From Crocodylus rhombifer (Eukaryota > Chordata > Crocodylia > Crocodylidae), in NCBI GenBank assembly GCA_038503035.1, contig JAVSML010024275.1:31672-95671 (forward strand): a stretch of DNA of 64,000 nt. The letters run 5' to 3'. Shown here piece by piece: positions 16,025-27,840 of this stretch. Positions within the stretch are counted from its first letter, which is position 1, and each line of letters opens with the position of its first letter. Below the pieces are notes generated by a model that worked only from the letters and a program-made list of their open reading frames with translations, was not told the origin of the DNA and did no database searches. A program made the translations under genes and the position numbers.

Positions 16025-16222
16025 TATCAGGTAGCTAGGATCTGGAACACACTTCCAGCAGAGGTGGGCAGCCGCCATCTCCAGCAGTCTTTAAGTGGAG
16101 GCTGGACAAATACCTCATTGAGCTCGTTTGAGCCCAATTACCTCCTGCCCGTGGCCCTGTCCGGACTTGATGATCTGACTGGTCCCTTCCGGTCCTTCTT
16201 TCTATGAGTCTGTGAGTCTATG
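16025..16222 (+). mobile_element. CR1 3' end fragment
   Basis: CTAGGATCTGGAACACACTT, CAGTCTTTAAGTGGAGGCTG, then GACTGGTCCCTTCCGGTCC and the TTTCTATGAGTCTGTGAG tail are diagnostic of a CR1 3' end. About 200 bases remain. Confidence 0.85.
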
Positions 16223-17258
16223 GTCCAAGGGCTTGTCTACACATGTAACTTCACTGTAATGGCTCTTCTAAAATAATTGTGTAAAGATTAGCAACCCATC
16301 TTTACTCACGTATTGATATGAATTATTCATTAATGATGCAGCATACCTGTTCTGGTAAATTGCCAGAATGAGCCATTGCTACCGGGGCTGCTGGGAAGTG
16401 GCTTCTGGCTGCTGTGCCACCCCACCCTGCTGTGTGCCCAGGGGTGGTGGGACCAGTTGCAAGTGCCATGACCCAGGCTCCCCCCTGTGCCTGGGCCAGG
16501 CAGGACCAAGGGACCTACCACAGGCTGGTTAAAATCCCTTGGCAAGATAGATCCAGCCCACAGGCCATATTTTGCCCCCCTGCTTTAGAATAATGTGTTA
16601 GCAAGAGGAAGAAAACCAAAGCTCGTTACTATATCCTATCCTGACCACTTCCATGGGGAATTGCTTTTACTGTGTCCTAGTTTCCTTTCCTTAGACAACT
16701 CTTTTGTCAAGGCAAGACCCAGGTTTTATGCTTGGGATGAGTTCTTCTTTTGATGTTGCTGGTATCTGTGACTTTCCTATCCAATTGGTCAATGCCAATA
16801 ATACATTATCTGTTTCTTTATCTGCAGCATTGCCTAGTGTCCTTGAGTCCTTTGGGACACAACGGCATTGGTGCTCCTTTGTGCTAATTATATGCTTGCA
16901 TATATGTGCCAGTCAGGTTCATATGCATTATTTTCCTCCCCTAATTAATTTAGTTATGCAGTCACTTGAGGACCTGTTGAATAGCACCTTATGCCATAAG
17001 GTTCAGGGTGTCCAATTTGCAGCATTTGTGCTGCAAGTGGCAGAGACAGCCTGTGTGGCATGTGACAGATCTAGGAGGAAACAGCGGACACAGCAGCAGA
17101 TTGGGCATGGACCAGAAAGCAGAGTAGCAGATTAGACAGGGGAAAGGGATCAAAGTGGCATTTAGTTTGTGGCACACCTGCCAAAAAGAGTGATCACTGC
17201 TTTAAGTAGTCACTGTTGACGTGGGTTGGAAAACGCATGCACTAAGGTGCTACTTGCT
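16223..17258. other. Intergenic with possible old hAT-like remnants
   Basis: Stretches near 16540-16585 (GATCCAGCCCACAGGCCATA) and 17005-17190 (GGGTGTCCAATTTGCAGCAT) resemble worn copies of hAT-type elements. No target duplication could be defined. Confidence 0.35.
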
Positions 17259-18429
17259 GGACACATCTACACATCCATTTACTCTGGCATAGATTTACTC
17301 TGGTCTAAACTACTCTGGATTAAGGATTTTTGGGCATGCGTCTACAGATGCGGGAATTAGGGAGCAGATTTGCTGCTCTTTGCACCAAGTTTCCTTCAGC
17401 CATGCAATGGCCCCTGCCACCATCGGGGAAACTATAGGCTACCACTGGGTGCTAGCTCAGAGGCTAGCAGGGAGCACCGGGCCAGGTGGCAGCTGTCTCC
17501 TGACCCCAGGGAGCTACCTGCTGTTAGGGCAGGGACAATGCCCCCCTGCCCTGGCAGTAAGGAGCTCTTGGCCCTGACTTCCCAATCAGGGGCAGGGGAC
17601 TTGGAAAGAGCTGGGGGCAGGGGGCTGCGACCTACCCCATTCCTGCAGCTCTTTCCAAGCCCCATGCCTTGATCACTCAATTAGGGCATGGGGCTGGGAC
17701 CTGTCCCTGCATGCCAGGTGGAGGCTGGGCAACTTGTTCCCCACTCAGCTCTGTGCGTGCAGAGCTGGGGGGTGTGGAGCAAGCTCCCCAGCCTGTTCCA
17801 CCCCCAGCTCCACACTCATGGAGCTGGATGGGGAACAGGATCCCTGCCCCTCCCCTGCCCCTACCCCTGCCAGCAGTCTGAGCTTATCTCCCACCCTGAG
17901 CTTCGGGGTTGTGGGGTTTGAGATAAGGGTGTCCCAGCGGAGTCATGCAACCATAGAGCTCAGGCTGGAAGACAAGGCCCCATGGTCGTGGAGCTGGTGC
18001 TGGGAGATAAGGGTCTCCTAGCCCCCTACTCCACAATCATAATGGTGGAGCAGGGGCTGGGAGATAAAGATCTCCCAGTCCCTGCTCCCCAGTTGCAATC
18101 TTAGAGCAGGGGCCTTGGAGATTCCTGCTGCCGGGGCAGGGGGACATAGTCCCTGCCCAGGCTCCTGTAGCAGGGCCCACCCCAGCAGCAGGCAGCTCCC
18201 GGGGGCGGGGAGCTATCTCTTGCCCCCTGGTGGACGTGTGATCAGGAGCAAATTTTGCTCCTGGCCAGGCATCTACACGAGCGCTACAGCATCATTACTA
18301 AATTTGCTATTTGCATTTGCAGGTAGCAAATTTACTCCAGATTAGGGAGGTTTCCTGCAAAGTAACCGTGCGCATGTGTAGATGTAAATTATATTAATGC
18401 AAAGTTAAGCTCCTTCTGTAGATGCGCCC
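17259..18429 (+). mobile_element. Large hAT-like non-autonomous element with GC-rich core
   Basis: About 1.17 kb, starting GGACACATCTACACATCC and ending CTGTAGATGCGCCCA, so the ends are inverted versions of GCATCTACA. The interior is GC-rich with many GAGCTGGGG, CAGGGG and CTCCCAG words and no reading frame. Near the right end a hairpin AAATTTGCTA/TAGCAAATTT spans about 18299-18333. The same hairpin lies near the left end of the element at 23965, so that copy is inverted. Confidence 0.65.
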
Positions 18430-20560
18430 ACTGTGAAGAAGAGGATGAAAATCTAGGCCTTTATCAGTAATGAGTAGTTTAATGGCAGGACTTGTAAGAT
18501 GCTGTCCAGTTGAGTTCACTGTACTATACAGCACTCTTGAAACTTGCCCAGCACAGCTCCTTTGTATGTGTGATTCACTATAACTATGAATGACACTTAA
18601 AATAATTCTGGTAATTATGTAGCTTTTGACATTCAGGTAATAAACATTTGTTCAAGCATTAAAAAATGCTGAGTTTATTGATTGGATATCTACTTTGGAC
18701 AATGTACTATCGTTTTACACAACCACTGTGGGTAGTAAGTTGTTTTCTAAAATAATGTGGACTGATTCTTATTTACACTAAAAACAAATCGTGCAAAAGG
18801 ATTTAGAATAGAGACAGTTATGATTTGCTTCTATTTTGTAGTCTTTCTAAAGGCTTCTAAAGTTGCAAAACGGTTACAATATAAATGGAAAGCAGGCCCC
18901 CTCCTTTTTATTATTTTGGAGCCCAACTTATAAGGGCAGCATTACTGTAGCTGCCCCTTTCCTCCAACACTCCTGATGATAATTTATAGGCGATGTGATG
19001 TGTGATCTGTTTTTCCTAGTGGCAGCAGTGTGAGTAAGACACGTTTCTTTGACTCTGGGAAGCCAAGCTACCCAGGCTGGACTTGACTGTACTATTAGAG
19101 TCAAGTCCACGCTAATTTTTACCAGTTGAGGATCTGGGTTACAATGGGCACCAGGTCCCATAAAAAATGAAGGTGCACGACCACCTCTTTGTGCCTGAAG
19201 GAACCTATTCTTGGTTCTTGCTTTATAGCCAGCTTGTTTGCTTTTGGTGGTGTGGTTATTATTTATAGATATGCCTGGTATCACCTGCTAGGTGCTGGGC
19301 ATTTTACAAGGGTAAAAGAAGGCACAGAGCAAAGCTTCTGATGGACAAATTAGGTCCATCAGTGTGTGTCCGTGCTTCTTGGCTTCTTTTAGAAATTGCT
19401 TTCAAAAGAATATTCTTTCTAAGACATACTATCCAAGTGCTGGGGTTCTGCCAGTTATTTTGCAGTTGACTGATATGTGGTATAGGTTCAAGCCCATCGC
19501 TTTCCCCATCCTAGAATCTGTCCAGCAGAATAAGCTTTTCCCAAATATATATCTTTTTAATTCTTATACACAGGGCTGACTCTGATTTATATCATGAACT
19601 CTCCGATAAAGACCTTAGGTTTTCTAGCAGACAGGTTATATTGTCTTAGGTAGCTTGACATAGGAAATGAAGAAATTTCTGTACAGAATGAGAGCTGTGG
19701 TCTATCCCTTTCGGTATCGTTACTCTGATGCTGTTTAGTGCCAAACAGTTCAGAGGAAGATGCTATTCGGTATTAGACAGATGTTGGATGATCCGTTCTC
19801 CAGTGATAAATTACCTCATATTCCTTAAGATCCACAAACAGAGGTTAACTCTGCAGCATGAGATTTAATATCTCTTCTGAAATGTCTGGCAGCATTAACG
19901 CTCATAACTCTGGATTAAAGCGATGCAAATAAAACTAATACAAAGTAAAAAAAAATTTTTTTTTTTGGTTTGCAAGCCAAAATAAATCAGGAAAAAATCA
20001 ATTTATCTTTGATCTGAAACAAAACACAGTGTTTTTTTTTAGTGAAACTTGAAAACTGGTAGCAATTAATTTTGAAATCTCTGAAATGTGGTGGGGAAGA
20101 GGGGAAGAGGGAGAGGGAGCGGGGGTTGACTCAGAATGAAAAAAATGTTTTGTCTGAGGGTCGTTTAAACCCTTTGAAAAATCTTAAATATAAGGTTTTT
20201 TAAAAAGGTTCAGTATTTAGTTTTAAAATGTGAAAATGAAACTTTATATTTTTCTGAACACTTATTTTTTACCTGAAATTATTAGATTTGATTGGGATTT
20301 TGATTGTTCCAAAACTGCATTTTTCATTTAACTTAGCATATGCCAAAAGATATGCGCAGCACAGGTCTACTGCAAATAGTCTTCTGATCCATATGAACAC
20401 CTAATCTATCTTTGATCCTTGCTAAGTGTTTGATTTCAGCACAAATAATAAATTCCAAAGTTTACTTAAGCATTATGGTGAAAAGTATTTCCTTTTTCTG
20501 GTTTTAAATTTGTTCCTTTTCTATTTCATTTACTGTCCTTTTACTGTTATGCAGCAAGTC
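18430..20560. other. Intergenic, AT-rich, nothing recognised
   Basis: No gene or confident repeat was found. It contains short A and T runs near 19950-20040 and a purine-rich GGGGAAGAGGGAGAGGGAG patch near 20100. Confidence 0.4.
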
Positions 20561-20830
20561 ATAGAGGGCAGAAGCTTCTCTCAATCATTCATCATTTTAT
20601 CATTCCAGAGCCTGGCAGCCCTCACTGTAAAGTCATGTCTCCTGATGTCCAGCCTGAAACTTCTCTCTAACAATTTGTGGCCGTTATTCCTAGTAACCCT
20701 GGGTGATGCCCGGGGGAACAGAGCCTCCCCCAGTTCCCACCGGTCAGTTTGTAAATGGCCACCAGATCCGCCTCAGCCTTTTCTTCTGAAGGTTGAATAG
20801 GTTCAGGCCAAACAGCAGGCTGTTTGTGCT
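20561..20830 (-). mobile_element. CR1 3' fragment
   Basis: CAGCCTGAAACTTCTCTCTA, TGTGGCCGTTATTCCTAGTA and GAGCCTCCCCCAGTTCC match the complement of the CR1 ORF2 end, with CAGCCTTTTCTTCTGAAGGT beyond. It is 5' truncated. Confidence 0.85.
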
Positions 20831-20926
20831 TAGGCTGTGAGGACTTTGGGGCAGGAACCATCTTCTTGTCCTGGGTTTGCACAGCCCCTAGCACTATGGA
20901 GTCTTGATCCATTATGAGGCTTCATA

Positions 20927-21000
20927 ATATTGTAATACATTATTGGGAAAGGCACCTGTTTGGCTATTGCAATACAATATTGGGAAAGGCACCTGTTTGG
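20927..21000. repeat. 37-bp tandem duplication
   Basis: The segment ending ATTGGGAAAGGCACCTGTTT occurs at 20927-20963 and again at 20964-21000, with the last 22 bases identical. It is a local duplication without an assigned family. Confidence 0.85.
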
Positions 21001-22239
21001 TGTCTGGTGTATTCACAGATTATTTATGCATCTCTCTTCTTGTATTGCCCTTCAGGGTCCCAGTTAATCTGCCCTGTTTATTTCTGCCTGCACAGTACTT
21101 GTGAATTAAAGTTTATCCCATTTCTCAATTTGAATGGTGCATTTTATGGCTTGATTATTCTCTGCAACTGGTGACAAAGCATGTCGGTTGATCGGATTAA
21201 TTAAAATAATTTAATTATCCTATATATGAATTAAGGTTAATTCTATTTCTTAATGAGGCATAGCTAATTTTATTATATTTTTTTGCAGCTGGTGATAATG
21301 AATGTATATTGATCCGGTGCTTAATTAAAAATAATTTGATTTGTCTTGTTGCTTTGCTTTGAGGCATGTTGAGGAATGTTGTGTTGACTAATTTTGCTGC
21401 TTTTATAATGGTGTGTGTTAGCAAGGAAAGGGCTGTGGGGTCCTGGGTGATATATGTAGCTGCTGGTTGGTAGTAAAGAAGGTTAATTGCAGCACAAATG
21501 TCTCTTTGACTGTATTGGAGTTGTGAGTTTACTTCTTATCTTTATCAGATTTTTTTTCAAGGAGCTCTTGTTAACACTATTCTGCCCTTAATACAAGTGA
21601 TGGTGTTACAGTAGCCCTAGGATCCTGAGCTGGATCCCTGTCTGTTACCCAATGACTATTCAATGCAAAATGCACAAATAGCATTTCTGTATCTATTAGA
21701 GGGGCTTATCAGTTGGTTCCCATGAGGACATTACATTGATAGTGTACTGACAGAGGATGCAGAGGTCTGGCTACATGCAAGACACCAAGACCCTGTACAG
21801 CTACTGGGGAAAAGACCTCACTGATAGAAAAAGCTTTACACTGTGCCAATATGTCTTTGCAGGGGTGGCAAGCATGAAGCAGAGTAAACTATAGGGCTGT
21901 GGCCATGAATGCCACCTTCGGATGCCTACCCAAGATGCTGTAACATCTATAAAGGATGAATGACAGGGGGAATCACTAACTTGGGCTTGCCATATTGAGA
22001 GACCATTTATGTTGCCCATACCCTAAGTAGTGATTGTAGGGGATTGCATAAAAGAGATGTTACATATCAACACATTTGCAAACTGAAACTTGTAAGAGAA
22101 AATATTACAATAAACCCTTGTGTCCACTTGCTACAATTAACCCACAATTTCAGGTGAGCCCTTGCATGCATATTATTATTAATACTGATTTGTATTATCA
22201 GATGTGTAGGTGGCCCAATCCTGGACAAGGACCCCATTG
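21001..22239. other. Intergenic, nothing recognised
   Basis: AT-rich sequence. Two phrases, AATTAAAATAATTTAATTAT near 21200 and TTAATTAAAAATAATTTGAT near 21322, are about 125 bases apart and each is preceded by CTG(C/G)(A/T)-type words, which hints at an old duplication. No gene was found. Confidence 0.35.
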
Positions 22240-22696
22240 TGCTAGGGCAGGGGTTCTCAGCTCCCAGCCTGCAGTTTCATGTCATGAGGCCCTCAGAGCT
22301 CCCAATGAGTCTGAATATTTGGTGGTGGGGAGTGAGGCAACCTTAATTGCTGCTGCATTGCTGCCAAATTTCCAGGCCCCTGGGGATCCCCAGGCACTGA
22401 ATAGCATGGCTCTGTGCACTAGATTGGGAGAACAAAGCTGAAGATGCATTGGGTTTGATCAATCACATAGGGACAGGCTGAGGCATGGGGGCCTGATCTG
22501 GCTATGTGGGCCTGGGCCAAGACAGTATGGGACCAGGCCGAGATGGTGCAGGGCCCACGTGGGGCTGAACTGAAGTGAGATGGGGCCTGATCCAGCCCCA
22601 TGGGGCCCAGTGTTGGTGCCAGTCTCAGCTTGTGGAGTGGCCCCATGCCACTTAGCTGGTTCATGGGGGCACATGTTGAGTGCTACTGTGCTAAGG
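22240..22696. mobile_element. Non-autonomous hAT element with 8-bp target duplication
   Basis: A 441-base element at 22248-22688 starts CAGGGGTTCTCAG and ends TGTTGAGTGCTACTG. It is flanked by TGCTAGGG (22240-22247) and TGCTAAGG (22689-22696), one mismatch in eight. The interior has CCCAGGCACTGAATAGCATG and a run of GGGCC-rich words and no reading frame. Confidence 0.75.
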
Positions 22697-23421
22697 CATT
22701 CCACTAACATCTGATCTAACATTGCTGATCTCCCTCTAGCTGTTTGGTGAGGGGACATCCTCTGCTTTTTGAACCACAGGAGTCCAAGGAGAACCTAGGT
22801 GTGCTCTCATTACTCCCATTGTGGAGCCCTTACAGAAATCATCCTACCCAAGAAGAACTGAGACCTCAAAATAGAATCAGGCAAGCAGAACTTGTTCTAT
22901 ACTGAAATAGTCAGGACACCCACACACAACCCCTGGTGCTGTTTGTACCAGAGCTATATTTGTACATTTGTTCAGGGTAGAAGGAAAGGTCACTCAATGC
23001 CATTCACTACCAACTCGGGCCATCCAGTTGGCTGCCTTCAGCACCAGCTCCATGTTGTTCTTCAGGAGATATCGTGCTGGACAGTTCCTGCGGGACACTT
23101 AACAGTGGCAACAGTAATTTGAATTACTTCTCATTAACTTTACTATCTGGCCAGTCTATCATAGTCTGCAGAGCTTGCCAGGGTAGCCCCTGTATCTCAT
23201 TACAGCTGTGACTATCCTGTTCCTCTTGGGAGCTCTCTATATGCCACTAGGGTGGAGTTTCAGCTGGGCTGTTTTCCAGCTAGAGGCTAAACATAGGCTT
23301 TGTATATGCACATACAACTTGGCTGAATTCGCTGGAGTTGAACCACTTTGCACTAGCTCTGAATTTTGCCCTTGAAATCTATGTAGCCCAGAGATATCAT
23401 AGGTATTGGACTCAAAGGAAT
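22697..23421. other. Intergenic, nothing recognised
   Basis: No gene or repeat was identified with confidence. Confidence 0.35.
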
Positions 23422-23577
23422 GCAAAATATGTATCTATTAAAATATATAAAACACCTCTTTTATTTATTTTATGCAAAACACTCATCTATTAAAATATAT
23501 AGAACACCTCTTTCATTTATTTCATGCAAAAACACTTCTCTATTAAAATATATAAAACATCTCTTTCATTTAGCTCC
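23422..23577. repeat. Three-copy 52-bp minisatellite
   Basis: Units start with GCAAAA at 23422, 23474 and 23526, exactly 52 bases apart. They share TCTATTAAAATATATA and ACA(C/T)CTCTTT(T/C)ATTTA. The third unit diverges at its end. Confidence 0.92.
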
Positions 23578-23579
23578 AT

Positions 23580-23930
23580 AAATGTAATAGGATCACAGAT
23601 TTTAAGGCCAACAGAGAGCATTAAACCATCTAGTCTGATCTTCTGCATGTCAAAACCCATAGATCTTCATACCCTTGTGCCACTTGGTGTTCAGTTAATT
23701 CACCTCTTTTGGGAAGCTATGTCATCTGGTTTGGAAAACTCCAAGAAATGAGGAATCCACCACTTCCCTTGGGACCTGGTCCTAATTTCATTTGAAAAAT
23801 AAACTGCAAAAAATCCACTCTAAGTTGGCTTTTATTTCCATTTGCTTCCAGTCCTTCTAATGGTTGGCACAACAGTTTGTCTTCTACCCCCATCTTCCCT
23901 TGGTCAGAGAAAAGGAAATACAAGTTACAC
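23580..23930 (-). mobile_element. Old CR1-type fragment
   Basis: GGATCACAGATTTTAAGGCC, CATCTAGTCTGATCTTCTGC and GAGGAATCCACCACTTCCCT read as the complement of an old CR1 3' region. It starts directly after the 52-bp minisatellite. Confidence 0.65.
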
Positions 23931-23964
23931 AGGAAAGTTGCATCCCATGCACTTGCTTCACAGT

Positions 23965-25187
23965 GGGCACATCTACACTATACACTTTACTGCACAGTAG
24001 TGCTAATGACTGCATAGTAGGCATCATCATCTATATGTGCTGATCCTTACTGCTCAGCAATTTCCTCTGCTTGGCAGTTAATTTGCTACCTGCAAATGCA
24101 AGTAGCAAATTAACTGCTGAGTAATTACTGCACAGTACGGTATGTGTAGATGGTCCACTGGAAGCAAATTTTCTCCCAGTCAGCAGGGCAGTAGTGGGTG
24201 GAAGATGGCTCTTTGACCCCAGGAGCTGCCTGCTGTTGGGGTGGGCTCTGCCACCAGAGCCCGAGCAGGGACAATATCCCTCTGTCCTTTCAGCAGGGTG
24301 CTCCCAGCCCTGACTCTGTGATTGCAATCATGGAACGGAGCCTGAGAGCCTGTTCCCAACCCTAGCTCTGCACTTGTGGAGCAGGAACTGGGAACAAGCT
24401 TACAGCCCCCGCTCCATGATCACAATTGTGGCGCAGTGACTGGGAGCACCCTGCATGGGGAGAGTTCCCCACCCAGCCCGGAACTGGCTGGGACCTGCCC
24501 CATTACCAACACAGCTCCCAGGCAGCCCTGGGCTACATGGGGAAGTCTGCACATGCAGCCTGGAGGTGACTGTGGACTTCACCAGGCAACCCAGGGCTGG
24601 TTGGGCTGGTTGCCGAATGGGACGCATGGGACTTGGAAAGTGCAGTGGGAGAGGGACAGTTCCCAGCCCCGCACCCCGATCTGTCGGTGAGGCAGCTAGC
24701 AGTGAGCTTGCAGCTGGGATCACTGCTAGCTGCCCACTGGCAGATTGGAGCAGGAGGCTGGGACCTGCCCCTCCCCTGCAGCTCTTTCCAAGATCCCTGC
24801 CCCTATTTCAGGGAGCTGGGGCTGGGAGCTCCTTGCTTCTGGGGTAGGGGGACATTCTCCCAGTCCAGGCTCCACCACTGGAGCCTACCCTGGCAGCAGA
24901 CAGCTTCTGGGGGCAGGAAGCAATCTCCTAGTCCCCACCAGGAGACAGCTGGCTCTTGGCCCCATGCTCCCTGCCAACCTCTGGGCCAGCACCCAGGGGG
25001 AGCTTAGAGCTCCCCCTGGGAGCTGCAACAGGCTGGTGCAGAGACGTAGCTTGTGGGAACAGTCTGCTGCCAGGAGCAGCAAATTTGCTCCCAAATTCTC
25101 ACATGTGTAGTCATCTGCCCAGGGTGGGTTTACCCTGGAGTAATTTACTAAATGCACCTTGCAGAATTTGCACATGTAGACACTCCC
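23965..25187 (-). mobile_element. Large hAT-like non-autonomous element, inverted copy
   Basis: About 1.22 kb, starting GGGCACATCTACAC and ending GCACATGTAGACACTCCC. A 16-base-pair hairpin (24074-24089 with 24102-24117) near the left end corresponds to the right-end hairpin of 17259-18429, so this copy is in the opposite orientation. TTACTGCACAGTA words occur at about 23992 and 24126. The interior is GC-rich and non-coding. Confidence 0.68.
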
Positions 25188-26004
25188 TGTGATGCTCCAA
25201 AATTCCCTTACTGCCGTATAGCTATTTCTGATCTTTCAGTCCCTGCACAAATACACATGGGTAGGATGCCAAAATATGCAAACACAAACCCACCCACTCT
25301 CTGCAGTCAGCTCATCCAATTGCCTCCAGACCGAATCATCTTGCATTGCTCCTGCCAAAGTAAGTAAAGGGCAGGGGGTTACATGAGTGTGAAATCACTG
25401 CAGCAAATTGTGAATGTGGCAGGAAGTGAGCAAATAAAAAACAGATAAGATCAGACTTGGTGGAAGCAAGTAGAAGGGTGGTGGGTTCTTTCTCTTTTTA
25501 ACCATCTAAAAAATTGGCCATTCTTTTTTCTGTGGTAATTATAGACATAAAAACTTGAGAGAAAATTGCAAATTAAGGTAAGCCAAGTTGACAGACTGCT
25601 CTAGATTCTTCTCAGCTGCCAGGGATTCAGAGGATAGTAGGGAACTCAGTTCAAGGTCCAAATTTTAGATGTTGTCAAAATAGGATATTTCTTGGTCCCC
25701 GTGTCCCTTCTCGACCTGCCTAGAATTTCAGAATTTCTCTTGGAACAGAAATTTCAACTTGAATCAGGTATATATGGGGATCCACTAGGTATAAGAACTC
25801 GTAGGACATAGCAGCTGACGTACTACCAACATACGCGCTATGAACTCAGATGCTCCTGAAATGTTACCCAACACATAACAAGGTACCATGTGCCATCATG
25901 TCCACTGCTGCATCAGTTACCCTGGGGAGGTGCAGTGGTATCGTGTAACATAGATAGGGATGGGTGAATGTGTATCACTTTTATTATCAGAATGTATTAA
26001 ATAG
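25188..26004. other. Intergenic, nothing recognised
   Basis: No gene or clear repeat was seen between the hAT-like element and the CR1. Confidence 0.35.
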
Positions 26005-27840
26005 GCAGAGATGGAATTAGGGCTAGCTTCCCAGATTAAGGACAATAAGAAGTCCTTCTTTAAATACATAGGGGGTAAAAAGAAGGTCCCGGGTAATGTG
26101 GGGCCCCTGCAGGACGCATTGGGAAATTTGGTCGTCACACCAGACGACAAAGCTAACATGTTTAACGATTTCTTTGCCTCCGTCTTCCTAAGTAGGGACC
26201 AGAACAGCCACCTCCCTGCTGGGCCCCCCTTGGGCCCCGGGGGAGGCACACCTGGGCCAAGGGTTAGTGAGGAACTAGTTAGGGAATTTCTGGAGGGACT
26301 GGACGTATGCAAGTCAGCCGGTCCGGACGATCTCCACCCTAGAGTTCTAAAGGAACTGGCCGAGGTCATTGCGGGACCCCGGCACGGCTTTACGAGCACT
26401 CGTGGTGCTCTCGTGTGGTGCCAGAGGACTGGAAGAGGCCAACATGGTTCCCATCTTCAAAAAGGGGAAGAAGGAGGACCCGGGAAACTATAGGCCAGTT
26501 AGTGTTACCTTCATCCTAGGCAAGCTGTTTGAGAAAATTATGCTGGCACACATCCAGGAGGGGCCAGCAGGGGACTGCATGCTTAGGGGAAACCAACATG
26601 GGTTCATCAGTGGCAGGTCCTGTCAGACCAACCTGGTGGCCTTTTATGATCAGATCACCAGATCATTAGATCCAGGGGTAGCAGTGGACATCGTCTTCCT
26701 GGACTTCCGGAAGGCTTTTGACACGGTATCTCACCCCGTTCTCATTAAGAAACTGGGGGGCTGTGGTGTAGACACCCACACAGTCAAATGGGTCGCCAAC
26801 TGGCTGGAGGGCCGCACCCAGAGGGTGGTAGTGGATGGGTCCTTCTCAACCCGGAAGGACGTGGGCAGTGGGGTTCTGCAGGGCTCAGTCCTCGGGCCCG
26901 CACTGTTCAACATCTTCATCAGCGATTTGGACAAGGGGGTAAAAAGGACCTGTTCAAATTTGCTGATGACACTAAGATGTGGGGGGACGTGGGCACACTG
27001 GAAGGATGCAACAGGCTACAATCGGACCTAGACAGGTTACAAGGGTGGGCGGACGAGAACAGGATGGGATTCAACACAGACAAGTGCAAGGTGATGCACC
27101 TCGGGCGAAACAACCGGCACCATACCTACAGGAACTCCCCTCTTGTCAGCACGGAGGCGGAAAGGGATCTGGGGGTCATCATTGACTCCAAGATGAACGT
27201 GGGCCGGCAGTGTGGGGACGCGGTCAGGAAGGCCAACCGCACCTTGTTGTGCACCCACAGATGCATCTCGAGCAGGTCCAGGGAGGCGATCCTCCCCCTC
27301 TGTGCGGCACTGGTCAGGCCGCAGCTGGAGTACTGCATCCAGTTCTGGGCACCGCACTTCAGGAGGGACGTGGACAGCATGGAGAGGGTCCAGAGGAGGC
27401 CACTCGCATGGTCGGGGGCAGCAGGGCAGGCCCTATGAGGAGAGGCGATGGGACCTGAACCTGTTCAGCCTCCACAAGAGAAGGCTGAGGGGGGTCTTGT
27501 GGCCTGTTATAAACTAGCCAGGGGGGATCAGCAGGCAGTGGGGGAGTCCCTGTTCCCCCGAGCACCGCCAGGAGTGACCAGGAATAATGGTCACAAGCTG
27601 GCAGAGGAGAGATTCAGATTAGACATCAGGAGGTGCGACTTCACTGTCAGGGCGGCTAGGATCTGAAACCAGCTTCCAAGAGAAGTGGTGCAGGCTCCTG
27701 CCTTGGGGGGCTTTAAGAGGAGGTTAGATGAACACCTTGCTGGGGTCGTTTGACCCCAGTACTCTTTCCTGCCATGGCAGGGGGTCGGACTCGATGACCT
27801 ACTCAGATCCCTTCCGGCCCTAGAAACTATGAAATTATGA
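26005..27840 (+). mobile_element. CR1 LINE, 5' truncated, frameshifted reverse transcriptase
   Basis: About 1.84 kb of a young CR1. Translation begins MELGLASQIKDNKKSFFKY, continues through NQHGFISGRSCQTNLVAFYD, VFLDFRKAFDTVSHPVL, GVLQGSVLGPALFNIF and LLM-type text where a frame change hides the FADD box. In the next frame it reads ERDLGVIIDSKMNVGRQ and AALVRPQLEYCIQFWAPHF. At least three frameshifts break it (near 26385, 26942 and 27430). The 3' end GGGGTCGGACTCGATGACC and a GAAACTATGAAATTATGAA tail are intact. The endonuclease is absent. Confidence 0.94.

Noticed and set aside
26005..27840. Host protein-coding gene from long reading frames
   Set aside because: The translations are CR1 reverse transcriptase with several frameshifts, and the 3' end is a CR1 tail.
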